In this document: positions 9,060 through 19,300 of the stretch, one piece after another
Numbering within the stretch: the stretch's first letter is position 1
Layout of the letters: every line of letters starts with the position of its first letter
NCBI GenBank assembly: GCA_013115135.1
Contig: JABANP010000594.1
Location: 1-30,225, forward strand
Direction of reading: 5' to 3'
Source: Perkinsus olseni
Lineage: Eukaryota; Perkinsozoa; Perkinsida; Perkinsidae
DNA length: 30,225 nucleotides
Made by a program: the position numbers and the translations under genes
The notes under the pieces: model-generated
Databases searched by the model: none
What the model saw: only the letters and a program-made list of their open reading frames with translations
Told to the model about the DNA's origin: nothing

Positions 9060-11377
9060 TTAGGGAGGCATTTTCGGGGTATACTGATTGTGGTCAAATT
9101 CCCAACGACATCTCACCCTTCTGGATGCCACAGGACGCAGTGCAGCCTCGGGCCCTGTCACTCGGCTGGACACTATTTGTGTAGTTACAGCACTCTTGCT
9201 GCCCTTAGGGTACTCCTTCTTGCATAGCTGGTCGATGGGCCGATACAGACTGAAAAGAACACAAGTACACGAGACGCTTGACTAAGGCTAAGCTGACGTA
9301 GGGGCTATGAGTAGCTAATAAAGTGGTATGAAGAAAATAATAATACTAAAGATGGGATACAGTAATCGTCATATTGCCAGTAATAGGAAACCCTATACGA
9401 CAGGTCAGTATCGTCACGCACGGGTTCGTAGGGGAGACTAGACAACCGTCGCAGAAACAACTGACTACCATTCAGACAACAACAATCCTATTCAGCCACA
9501 GTCCCGGTCACTATGGCACCCGAGGGGCCCACACGCCCAGACAGACTCAATACACTGTCTTCTACTTGCACAGGCCGTTGGCTGATTAACGACGGCTTCG
9601 AGCAGCTACCGCTATGTATTGGCATTGCTACGAACCATGGTCCAGAGCCAAGTAATGACCCCCCTCTATGGTGACGAGTATCGCCACGTTACTACCTGGG
9701 GTGACACGTGACCTGCAGGATATGCCGATCAGCATCTTCGCAGACTGAGTCAACCTTGCCGAAGACGGGTGAGGTCTCTCCCTCCGAGTTGAGGATCTCC
9801 TTCACTTCCGCCAGGAAATTGTCAAACTTATCATCTTCACCGGGATGGACAATACGTACTCTCATCGATGCTCGCACTATCCGACTAAGACAGAACAAGC
9901 TCAAAGATACGCTATCTGCACGCATGCACAAAACCTTGAGAGTGCGTTGGTACTACTCAGGCATCTTCTCCTCCAGGGCCTTCATTGCTTCCCTAGCCTG
10001 TACTTTAGCCTCATTAACCTCCTTCTTGCCCTTGTTCAACGCTGTCATCGTCTGTGTTCCCACTCGCACCTGAGCCAATCGCAATGATAGACAGACTTAG
10101 TCCACAGTCAATAGATCCCTTCTCTTCTAACTTCACAACACTTCTGGTTATATTACGACGAAGGTGTAGATATGTCGTTTGAAATAAAATATTGGAGTTT
10201 CACCCGTAAGACCTGAAGTTGCGTTTTTCACGAACCGAAAAACTCGAAATCGCGATGTGAAATCCACAGTTATGAAGGTATGTAATATCTACTAATACTA
10301 GCTCTACCCATTTCCTGAGGAAATTTTCCTCATCTGCACCCGAATCTAGTATACGACCGAATAAGCGATAATATACATGCAGTACTGTGGTGTTATTATA
10401 GCATTTTTATACGTTATGAATGTTATGGTACGCAGGGACAACACACAGCAGGAGCACGTCACGGCAAAGTACACATCTTTCACCATGATCGACCTAAGAT
10501 ACCCCGCTCTTATGCCCTCCATCACCACACGGGAACAGTACTAGGCTTCCAACAGCCATGCCCATTACCTGGAAGTTAATCTCCTGGAGCGCCGAGGATA
10601 TCTGATCCTTGGTGAGAGGATACCCTGTCCTCGAATCGATGCACATCTCAGCCAACTGTGTGACTATCTCGTTCGTACGAGACTCGTAGAAGAACTCTCT
10701 CTCAGTGCCAGTAATCTGATCACAGCAGAGGAATGGCCGGGCGAGAGGACACCCAGGTTCAACCCCAACATACGACAACTCAACTATCCAGCGAAAAGCC
10801 ACAGCAACGCCATGCGACAGTCCCTTTCCCGCGCGCCACGAAATTGCTCCGAGTTTCCTACTTGCAAAGTGCCATGCATGAGAATTTCCTTACAAATCTC
10901 CTTCTGATCTGCGGTGCCAAAGCAAGCCTTGAGATCCTTAGCCAGAGCCCGATCGCCCCGAGACACATTAGTATACACTGCTTCCGATTGTAACACCTAC
11001 GAGCAAGAGTCACGCGCCACGAAATTATACCCAACCCCACCGACCTCATCCAGATCGGTCTCTATGCCTTGTCGTGAGTTCACCACTTTGTTGGGATAAC
11101 ATGCTATTTCGAACCTAGGCACGCGGGGTCTTTCCAGAGCGAGGATGTCGAAAACGCAGGTCCAGCCGTCGAGAAACACTGTAAAGGTTCCGCCGTGACC
11201 GACGCCAAAGCAGCGATACGGTCGGAGTGGCAACAGACGAGAGGGCAATAAAGTGAGAGGAGCCTTAGGGAAGTTGGTCGCCCAGGACTACTTATACTCC
11301 TTCTTTTTGCACTTCTTCTTCATCGACACAATGGCGATATTCGTGAGTCTTTTCTGGCCGACCGGCTGATTAATCAT
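9060..11377 (-). CDS. SBDS: ribosome maturation protein SBDS, 307 aa
   Basis: SBDS acts with the GTPase EFL1 to release eIF6 from late pre-60S subunits. Exons 11377-11298, 11114-11045, 10996-10862, 10715-10569, 10069-9957, 9884-9696 and 9249-9060 total 924 nt in one frame. Family landmarks appear in order: MINQPVGQKRLTNIAIV at the start, FEIACYPNKVVNSRQGIE, DLDEVLQSEAVYTNVSRGD, CFGTADQKEICKEILMHG, the helical middle domain (EAKVQAREAMKALEEKMPD), IVRASMRVRIVHPGEDD of domain III, and LYRPIDQLCKKEYPKGS. About 45 residues after that differ from the usual acidic tail. Introns are 181, 48, 146, 499, 72 and 446 nt, all GT-AG. Two carry family B elements and one family A. Length and landmarks are those of an intact gene. 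Confidence 0.95.
10491..10503 (-). repeat. family A intron element
   Basis: GGTATCTTAGGTC lies in the 499-nt SBDS intron 10070-10568, in the sense orientation and one base off the core at its 3' end. It could pass for an acceptor, but the true exon begins at 10069. Confidence 0.7.
10833..10845 (-). repeat. family B intron element
   Basis: AATTTCGTGGCGC lies 17 nt inside SBDS intron 10716-10861, sense orientation, followed by GCG. Confidence 0.85.
11014..11026 (-). repeat. family B intron element
   Basis: AATTTCGTGGCGC lies in the middle of the 48-nt SBDS intron 10997-11044, sense orientation. The surrounding TATAATTTCGTGGCGCGTGAC closely matches the CRT-like intron copy at 2548-2560. Confidence 0.9.
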
Positions 11378-11686
11378 CTTAGCGTAACAGGGAAAAACAA
11401 CACCCTATCAACCATCAGATACCCGGTTCAATCCCTGGCCCAGACTGCATTATCTAAGCAACTCCCAACCCGATAAATACTTTTAGTGGAAATAACTTCG
11501 CAGATAGACGACAGTGGCGGGCGGCAGCACCATTGGTTGTTACTGAATAAGGCAGCCGCAGCCCCGCGCCTGCAGCAGAACTCACAGCTGATGATGATGG
11601 CCATCACCGACAAGGATACCACTTCATAATCATCATCACCACAAGTTCGTTATTTGAACAACATCTCGTTCTCGGCATGAGTCAAC
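11378..11686. other. region between SBDS start and LSM12 stop
   Basis: About 310 bp that should hold the SBDS promoter and LSM12 3' UTR. A weak open frame on the plus strand (about 11540-11630, ending MAITDKDTTS) could be chance. Otherwise I see nothing. Confidence 0.3.
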
Positions 11687-11696
11687 CTAAGATACC
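11683..11696 (-). repeat. family A element at the LSM12 stop codon
   Basis: GTATCTTAGGTTGA in the sense orientation: its TAG (11687-11689) is the in-frame stop that gives LSM12 a normal length. If the GT were used as a donor, the gene would instead continue. Confidence 0.75.
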
Positions 11697-12726
11697 CCCG
11701 CGACCGTGGTGACGATGATCACTGAATGAGTCCCTCCAGTACTGTGTCTTTTATTGTCCTTCTCCATCTTGAATCGCTCAAGGTCGAGGACCTTCTTAAC
11801 TCGATCAAGCTCGCTGCTATTCGGCCCTGAATACACGTTTTCTATGAAATGCCAGAGTCAACCTAAGATACTCTACCTGAGCAGTTGGCCGCTTGGTAAG
11901 GGCTCTTGATACGAACAGTGTAGCATAGTATATCCTGACCATCCCATCGACAGGGCATCGTCTTCGACATAGCGTCGAAGACATTCTGAACCACAACAAA
12001 GTAGACCTCCACCACTACAAGGGCCAATTAGCAGTAATTATGAGAGCTTCACAGGAAATAATGAGAGAAAAGCAGCACCCTTGCGACAGAGAGATCTACG
12101 GGCAAAGCGCTATAGAATGGTGAAAGCGTTCCCTCATCAACCAACCAGCCGCTACCACTATTATTATTACCTGAGCCAGCTGCGTTACACCAACTCCATA
12201 GCGTTCCCGAGTATCCTGGAAGTTGTGCTCAGCATCAGTCATCTGCGCTTGAAGCTGATCAACAAAGGACCTCCAGAGATCATCTCCTCCCCCACGCCCA
12301 GTATTACCGCCTTCAGGTCGATGTGCGGTAGGGGAGCCTCGGTCGCAGCTGGGGGCTTTAATGCTTTAATATCACGGATAGTATCTGTGACGATGGCAGT
12401 GTGGTTCTCGACGAATCTTAGGTCGACCCGAGGCAACGACGAGTGGGCCTCCAGAGAGAAGTACTTGTCTTTATCCAGTGGTAAGTGCATTTACCCTTCC
12501 CAGAGAGCTCTCGAAGGACGATCGAGTTGGAATCAGATATATCGTAGCTGAATAAGGGTATCTTAGGTTGATGCTGGCGTATGACGAAATAGCCATACCA
12601 GAATAGTTCTCCCTGGAACGTGTCCCCATTTGTTGTCTTCACGGAAATGCTACACCCTAAAAAGTTCTGCCCAGGCGACATCGGCCCTCCGCCCGTCATA
12701 GACGCTGATGATGCCATTGATGCCAA
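11687..12726 (-). CDS. LSM12: LSM12 homologue, 206 aa
   Basis: LSM12 has an N-terminal Sm-like fold and a C-terminal anticodon-binding-like domain. It is linked to RNA-binding complexes and, in animals, to NAADP signalling. Exons 12726-12599, 12547-12465, 12384-12308, 12254-12171, 11985-11877 and 11826-11687 total 621 nt in frame. The Lsm part reads GCSISVKTTNGDTFQGELF, CYDISDSNSIVLRE and TYHWIKTNTIRDIKAL. The linker has LPHIDLKA, and the second domain YGVGVTQLAQNVFDAMSKT, CRWDGQDILCYTVRIKSPY and LDRVKKVLDLERFKMEKD. Introns are 51, 80, 53, 185 and 50 nt, GT-AG. Introns 1 and 2 carry family A in antisense and intron 5 in sense. Length is close to animal LSM12 (about 195 aa). The stop lies inside another A element. 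Confidence 0.9.
11858..11871 (-). repeat. family A intron element
   Basis: GTATCTTAGGTTGA starts 6 nt inside the 50-nt LSM12 intron 11827-11876, sense orientation, preceded by GTAGA as in the carrier copy (GTAAGA). Confidence 0.85.
12414..12426 (+). repeat. family A intron element, diverged, antisense
   Basis: AATCTTAGGTCGA in LSM12 intron 12385-12464, antisense to the gene, with two to three mismatches to the core. Confidence 0.5.
12557..12571 (+). repeat. family A intron element, antisense
   Basis: GGTATCTTAGGTTGA is exact but inverted relative to LSM12, near the 3' end of the 51-nt intron 12548-12598. Similarity continues past the core (TGCTGGCGTAT here, AGCTTGGCGTAT in the carrier intron). 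Confidence 0.85.
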
Positions 12727-13448
12727 AGCAGTAAAACTATGCTGTTCAGAAAGGGGGATAAAGAAGGGCTAGAGATGCTATCTCCGTAAGCGCCACCTTC
12801 CGTTGAGGAAACTCGAGTGTGTGCAAGATTGCAAGATTATTACGAGGACACCTCGTATTTTTACCAAGTGCGCAAGGAAAGATGTGCTTATTTACGTATA
12901 TCATCATGGTGGGAGTGCCTCGTCCCGAGCACAGCGGAGCGAAGCACACCATTTTTGATACCGAACGCCGACGATCAAGCTACTTCGGCGAGAGGAGATA
13001 TTACACTCGGCTAAGTGAGGAAGTGAGGGCCTAAGCCGCCAACAGGCTTGCCACTGATCGGAGTGCTGGTAACGGGCTCGCATGGTTCGAAGAGGCGCAG
13101 AGATGCAATTACTTCAAGGACCCGCTATTCTAGGCCTTCTCGACCTGCGTCCCTTGATCCCCTCACCGTGAGTAAAGTGCGTGTATACACGGTTTCTACG
13201 GACTTGTCGTGCGACGGCTTCAGCAGAGAACAAGTCAGAAATGGCAGGGTGAGTGGGAAGTGTCTATGCTGGTATTAGCCAGCGCGAGTATCTCTCCATC
13301 AGACGCGCCCATCTCGACCACCACGGTCATCGCATGCTTTCTTATAGCCTACCACTTACCGTTGGGTTGGCAGTTCGAGAAGGGTAGTTGACTGGACCGT
13401 CTCCTACACAGGCGGTGCATTGCCGTTTCCAGTGTTACTGAACTCAGC
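12727..13448. other. divergent intergenic region LSM12 / clathrin light chain
   Basis: Open frames occur on both strands but none connects to a neighbour or matches a family. It should hold both promoters and 5' UTRs. A family C element lies at 12943-12955, possibly in a 5' UTR intron of LSM12. Confidence 0.35.
12943..12955 (-). repeat. family C element
   Basis: GCTTCGCTCCGCT on the minus strand about 220 bp upstream of the LSM12 start. Host intron not established. Confidence 0.6.
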
Positions 13449-14502
13449 ATGCTCTCGTCCAGCAGCGACTCCCTCCCTGACTTCGACAGTCCTGGCAGCA
13501 GCAGCGAGTCCCCCATCGAACGACGCGACATAGGGGAGTCACTGGAAGCCCCACAGAAGCAGCAGCAACCCGACTTCTCCCTTCTTAGTGATCAGCCTCA
13601 CGTAGAACCCCGCCCAGCGAACGCCCGATGCAGTCTGCCTTACAGGACGTACCAGTCAGTACCAGCAGCGAGTCGGCCCTCGAGAACGATCGCCCACAGA
13701 GCGACAGTGCTGCAGAGCAAGAGCCCAAACAATACAGGACTGTAAGCGTTGGTGAGCATGTGGACCCCTCAGTCGGTCCATGCCAGGAAAGGGCTTCGAC
13801 TTTGACGCTGGAGGATTGCACGACCATGGTACAGGAGGAAGAGGCGGCGAAGGAAGCGACGAGAAGGGAGGCTCAGAATGCACTCAAGTAGGGTTGGATG
13901 AATTTTAGGGAATCTTTGGCATCATTGCTCATGACGGAAGAGGTTGGTTTCAGTGTTGCCTTCGACTAGCCCTCCGTTCGATTAAGTAATGCTTCAACTC
14001 AGAATGGATTCTGGAATTCATTTTTACACGTAAAATGTGGTATCAGAATCGATTCTGAACGCCTTGTAGGTCCTTCTACGAAGAACGCCGATCTCGCATT
14101 GAAGAGAACAAGAAGGCCAACCTTGCCGAGGTGGATAAGTTAGAGGCCCGAAAACAGCAAACCTGGGCCAAAGCTGCTGCCAAGGACACGTAACAGCCTC
14201 CCATCCTGCGTGCCTCGAGCGACCTTACCCGTACCTTCTTCAGACCGTGGGTGGTCATCACTCAACACGTTAACTTCCAGTCCATCAATCGGAGCTCGAG
14301 TGTCGAGTCGCAGAGCGCTTCAGCTAGTGAGGGCCATCTCCGACGGACCAGAGACTTGGACGCTGAGATTGGGAATAGACAGCGGATGAAGCTGCTGATG
14401 AAGGAACTCCGCCATGCTGAGCTCAAGGGGAGCGTCGCCTCTGCCGGCACGGCGCGTGCCTTGGCGAAGCAGGGTAGTGAGGAAAGTCTGCTCTCGGAGT
14501 AA
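13449..14502 (+). CDS. clathrin light chain, 261 aa
   Basis: The regulatory light chain that binds the clathrin heavy-chain hub on coated vesicles. Exons 13449-13601, 13634-13887, 14070-14189 and 14244-14502 total 786 nt in frame. The N-terminal 110 residues are Ser/Asp/Gln-rich and disordered. A long charged coiled coil follows: EEEAAKEATRREAQNALK, SFYEERRSRIEENKKANLAE, VDKLEARKQQTWAKAAAKD. The conserved C-terminal module reads TPWVVITQHVNFQS followed by RDLDAEIGNRQRMKLLMKEL. The W...V...(D/N)F plus final leucine-rich helix arrangement is characteristic of the family. Introns are 32, 182 and 54 nt, all GT-AG. The ATG chosen is the first in the open frame. The light chain is poorly conserved in protists, so identification rests on the C-terminal module and coiled coil. 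Confidence 0.75.
13602..13633 (+). other. 32-nt intron
   Basis: GTAGAACC...GATGCAG between DQPH and SALQDV of the clathrin light chain. Removing it restores the frame, phase 0. Confidence 0.7.
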
Positions 14503-14582
14503 ATCACTCGTGGAGACTCGAAGGCCTCGCTGGCGAAATCATCCACGTGCCATCAGGGCGTTGACTGTTAAGGACTTATCAT

Positions 14583-15536
14583 TATGACTGGCCGGACGAA
14601 CGGTCTTTTCTACTGTCTCCTGCTTGCGTTAGTCGAAACAGGGAAGTGAGACCTGCCTGTCAGCTGACGCGGATGGTCCTGTGCGGGTGGGCCAGAGGAT
14701 ATTCTCCTGAGGGCTCCAGCTGGGAGTGTGTGAGACTTACAGTCCAACGCCGGCTTAGCTAGACTCGCACCGCTGTGTCCAGATCAGGCGTACGTGCCAA
14801 GTCAGAAGCTTTCCTCAGGGGTACATCCGAACAGAGGAGTTAGTGAGACTTCTCAGGAGTCACTCTTGCCGCCGATGTGCTCAGATAGAGGCTCCTCGTA
14901 GTAGCGACTGATACCCGAACTGTGATCGGACGGTGGGTCAAGAGGCTTTTCTTCCGGGCGTGCATTCCGCCACTGCTCGAAGCTCGAAGCGCTCGGACTT
15001 TACTGGCAAGGATATGCCAGCATACCAGACGCCCACTGACTGCGGTTATTGTGATTTCCCGAAGGTTGACTTAATCGTTCTATGCCTGTTGATGTATTGT
15101 GAAGGAGCCGACCAGAACGACCCGGAGTCAGAGCCTAACCCTAGCGTAGTCTCCAGTGCTGACCATCGACCACCGCCTCCGCCGTGGCGGCCAGCCCCGG
15201 CCCCTACCACCGTTGCACTCGAAGAAGTGCACAGCAAACTCGACGTACTACTGCGGACCAATCAGTGGTTAGTTGACGAGATTATGGTAGGAGGGCCGGT
15301 GAGGCCTCACATAGCAACTGTCGCTACAGCTTCTTGAGGAAGGGGGAGTCAGTACTTAGCCTTCCCAGGCACAACGGGGAGATATTCGGGACTTGAGGGA
15401 CGAATGCGACGAGCTGCGGAAATGTGTCAACTCTCTTGGCTTCCGTGAAGGAGGAGATCGCAAGCCTACTGGCGGCAGCGTGAGGAAGACCTCTCAGGAC
15501 TGGATGGGCTCCCTGGTTGAGAATTCATCGTATTGA
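14583..15536 (+). CDS. unknown coiled-coil protein
   Basis: No family recognised. The last two exons are firm: one ending at 15286 with EEVHSKLDVLLRTNQWLVDE, then an 82-nt GT-AG intron (15287-15368) and 15369-15536 with RGDIRDLRDECDELRKCV, ending MGSLVENSSY. Together they form a short coiled coil preceded by a Pro-rich stretch (RPPPPPWRPAPAP). Upstream, Ser-rich open stretches (about 14790-14900, containing GVSETSQESLLPP, before a GTAGTAGC donor) look like earlier exons. An ATG at 14583 starts MTGRTNGLFYCLLLALVETG, which would resemble a signal peptide, but its link to the rest is unproven. 5' structure is unresolved. Confidence 0.45.
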
Positions 15537-15645
15537 TGGGTCTTGTTGTACAGTGTTGGTGATGTTATGGTATCTAAATGAATATTGTAATGGAAATAAT
15601 GACCATAAATGTTAAGACAGAATTAATCATCACTGGTGTACATGA

Positions 15646-16243
15646 ATGAATAAAATAGATCGGGCTCAGGTCTCTTCCCACCCGCGAGTCACCATCGGTA
15701 CTCAGTGCGACGACCTAGCAACGGAGGAAGAGAATGCCTTGCGAAGTGACCTTCTCCGGGCCAAACTCGAGCTCAATGAGAGGCAGAGGGTCGAGGGCAG
15801 GCTGAGGGCTCAGGAGGTGCGGACGCCAGGCGCTGCACTCTGGCCATGTTCGTCCTGTGCAGGCCTGCAAGAACGCCGCAGTTCAGTCCATGGAGACGAT
15901 AACTCGCGATAACCGTGTTGTTCTGTCTGATGACGTCATGTGGCGGACCCCTGGCGGGCTGTGCGTCGTTGGCAAGTACAGCGTCACCTCCACAGCTTGC
16001 TCTGAGCAGGAGTCTGAGCGAACGGCCGCGTGCGGTTACAACCCGCAGACGCCATCGAGTTTTTACGGGTCTACCTGCCTGCCAACCACTGAAGGCAGCT
16101 TTGGTGGCTATCAGTACCACACCGATGCCGAAGGCCTCAACTACGCGGAGCTACCTCAGGAATGCTATGAAACGGTTGATGAGGATTCTTACGGGTGCGA
16201 AGATTCTTATCAGGGGTACATTTTTTACGGTGGTCATTCGTGA
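15646..16243 (+). CDS. unknown protein, 183 aa, coiled coil plus Tyr/Gly-rich tail
   Basis: Exons 15646-15816 and 15863-16243 join through a 46-nt GT-AG intron to 184 codons including the stop. The N-terminal third is charged and helical (RSDLLRAKLELNERQRVEGR). The C-terminal half is Tyr/Gly/Cys-rich and acidic (NYAELPQECYETVDEDSYGC, ending YQGYIFYGGHS). No catalytic motif is visible. The 110 bp before it are A/T-rich and separate it from the previous stop. The first ATG in the open frame was taken as start. A link to the upstream coiled-coil gene as one transcription unit is possible but not shown. Confidence 0.5.
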
Positions 16244-16343
16244 CCTTCATGTCTCTTGGCACTTACCTCTCACTGGAGCTTTCTCTCTCTCCGCTGATTG
16301 CGTTGTCAATAGCCGATACTAGTCCTCAGCGGTGTCGGTCATA

Positions 16344-19300
16344 ATGAGCGAGGACCTTACGACCACCGTTGCCGGGGAGGGAGCGACCACACCTGAGAAT
16401 CGCGATGGTGACACGGAAAACCCTGTCACCAACGGCGTAGTAGAAAACAGCTCTGCCGCCAAGGACCCATCATCCGAGCCAACGACCGAGCCTGGTGAGG
16501 AGTGACGCTCACAAGGACCGGAGACGATCCGTTCCTCAGCGCAATCGGAGACAGAGAACGAGGGCATGCAGTGCGTTGACACGGCAGTCAATGGCCATCA
16601 CGAGGAGGAACCGCTCCCGGCCGGGGACGGGTCCCTTGAACCCGAGAAAGGCTGCGAAGCCATGGAGCTGGACGGTTGGAGTGAGCCTCGGCGCTGCACT
16701 CTTGCTGTCGATTTGACGGTCCTTAGCCACCCTGGATTTCGGCAACCAGATGACCGAACTCATAGTCATCGAAGCTGTCAAGGAGTGAGAAGTCGTTCCC
16801 TGTGACAAAGGATAAGCTTCGCTCCGCTAGATACCTGGCCCATCATTGCCTTATAGAGACCCTCGACATGTTCACTCGAGAGAGCAAGGCCTTGAAAGTG
16901 CGGGAGAGCGCCACCCTAGCAGGTACACTCTCGATCGCTACTCGCGTATACCTTATAAAGTCCGGTCAAAATGATTTGAAGTATGAATAAACGGGGGTTC
17001 AGAGCTCATTAGGTCAGAAATTTGTAGAGCTTTCGATTGGTGTAAGTCTCGTAGAACAGCTCTCGCTTCTCATCGAGAAAAAAGATTTTTAGATTTTTTT
17101 GTCGGCCCAGAGTTAATTTACACAGTGATTTGGCGCTATCTCCCACGGATTTGTCTCGGACTCGGCCGATTTTCCGGCTACCAAGAGCATTAGTGAGCTC
17201 GGAATGACTGGAATTGGCTGAGATATGGTATTTCATTGCATGCATTTAGCTCCATATAAAATAGTAGAACGCACCAGATTTATAATAAACCCATACCACT
17301 CCAGACATTACTTACATTAGTTACTAGTATATACTGTCTTGCTGTAGCTTTACAGTGTCTTGCAATAAAACCTGATGTATACTATATAGCATAATACGGT
17401 CCCCTGCTCGAGCTTCCTCTCCTCGGCGAGGTAGGAGGTCCCTTCTCATTGGAGGATGCGTTTATGTTGATGCATCATAGTATTCTGATCTCCGTAGATC
17501 TATAAATTATCTTTGTCTTCCCTGCCAAGTCTTGAGGGTATCCGAGCAGCTCCCGCGAGTCTGATGTTTTTCAGCACACTTTCAGCCGCCACAAAGTCCT
17601 CGGATCGAGCTTGTAGGTGCCAATGGTGACCCGACCGAGCCATCTGACGAACCAGCCAGCCGAGGCCTCCTGGCTGCCTTTGACAGAGACGACCAAGCAA
17701 TGTTCTTCCAGCTGTGGCAGTCCTCGATACCCCCAGCAGTCCGTACATTCCCTCACACTCGCGTCCTCGATGGCCCGTCAGGTTCGCATAAAGAAGTCCC
17801 TGCTGGAGTTTCGTCTTCGAGTCTACTTCTTCACGAAGGCTTGCCTGGAGGGGAAAGGGCACCGCCCTGTCTCGAGGATTAACCGGTACGACTCCTCACG
17901 GCCATCACAGCATAGTTGAGCCAGCAGGTCACAAGCTGACCACGACTGGAGCGCCTACACAGTCTTCCTTGGACGCCAGAGGCGACTCTCCGACGACAGC
18001 CTGGCCGAGCTCATGCCCTACTATGTGCTACCGTACATTGACAACCCACAGACGCACGAGCTGACCAAGCATGTGAGGAGGACGACTCTCGATTCGACCA
18101 GGCGGTTCCTCAGATCTTTACGGAGGAGTGGAGGGGCGGCGTGCGTGCTGAGCTCGAGGAGACCGTCAACAACATACCCCCAGGGCGCAGACGAGTGGCT
18201 TGGAGGGTCCTGGGCGAGGATGCCAGTCATAGCCCTTCAGGTGCCTTTGCTGTACTCAATCGCCAAGGTCCAGCAAGTGGACCATGGTTTTTCTCCTACT
18301 AATGCCGCCAGGGAAGCGGAGATCTACGGCCATCCTCCGGTAGCCCGGCCACTGCACGCCCGACTGAAGGCGCCACTCAGGACGATTCACCGACCTCCCA
18401 CGCCTCTGCTGCGGACCCCGAGATGGCAGCGGACTTGTACCGACTTGCCGAGATCGGCATCCGAGCTCTACAGAGCGATCCGAGCTCAGAGTTCGCCCAT
18501 GACCCGAGGAAGGTGGCACTGATGAGCTCTAAAGTCTCCCCTCCGAACGGTGTCTCAGGTCATGGAGGCCCACCACAACCTCGAGCGCATGCGGTCGGGC
18601 TCGCAGGCGCTGTTATTCGGTACGCCTTCCTCCCAAGCAGAATGATTAGCTGTCGGCCAGGCACTGCCACTTCCATCGACCAAGTCAGAGAACCCCCATA
18701 CCAGCACCACCTGGCCGATGGCCTCGAGGACCTCCCCATCAGCAAGCTACCTGTCCCTCGTACGTTCAGGTGGCCGGGCTCTCGATAACGCCTCTCCGCA
18801 GGAACCCCGTCCAGCGCAGGGTCGTCCAGGAGGAGGGACCTCAGATACCGCCAAGTAGGTGGTCCTGTCCTCACGCTCTACGGTGACACGCTGTAGAGCC
18901 GGTCCCTTCAGGGCCTCGAGGAAGGGAAGTCAGCGGCAGCAGTGTCGTCAGTCCCCCCAGCCCAGTGCCCGCCGATCGACATTCAGCAGCTCTCCCATTA
19001 TCTGCACAGTATGCGCGACTCTAGTGAAGCCATGATACCCGCGGTGAGCTTCGCTCCGCTCAAAGATGCCATTACTTTTTTCATCAGCTCCGATCGATAG
19101 TCCGCCACATAGCATCCCCGTACGAGCCCATCCGCAAGCGTCGTTCGTGCATCTTCGGTCTGATTGGCTTGGGGGTAGTAGCCTTCTGCCGACGCCCTCT
19201 AGCCTGACCACCGCCCCGCAGGCCCTTGGCGACCCGGCGACAACAGGCGACACTCTCCTCCTTGACCTCCTCTGCAGCCCTGATGTCATCGTGTCCGACC

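Noticed and set aside
9374..10087. Several plus-strand open frames
   Set aside because: They overlap SBDS exons or its 446-nt intron on the minus strand; the SBDS chain is complete without them.
12548..12598. Direct repeat TATTC flanking an LSM12 insertion, suggesting a non-canonical intron
   Set aside because: A GT-AG intron with the same length joins ELF to CYD in frame, so unusual splice sites need not be invoked.
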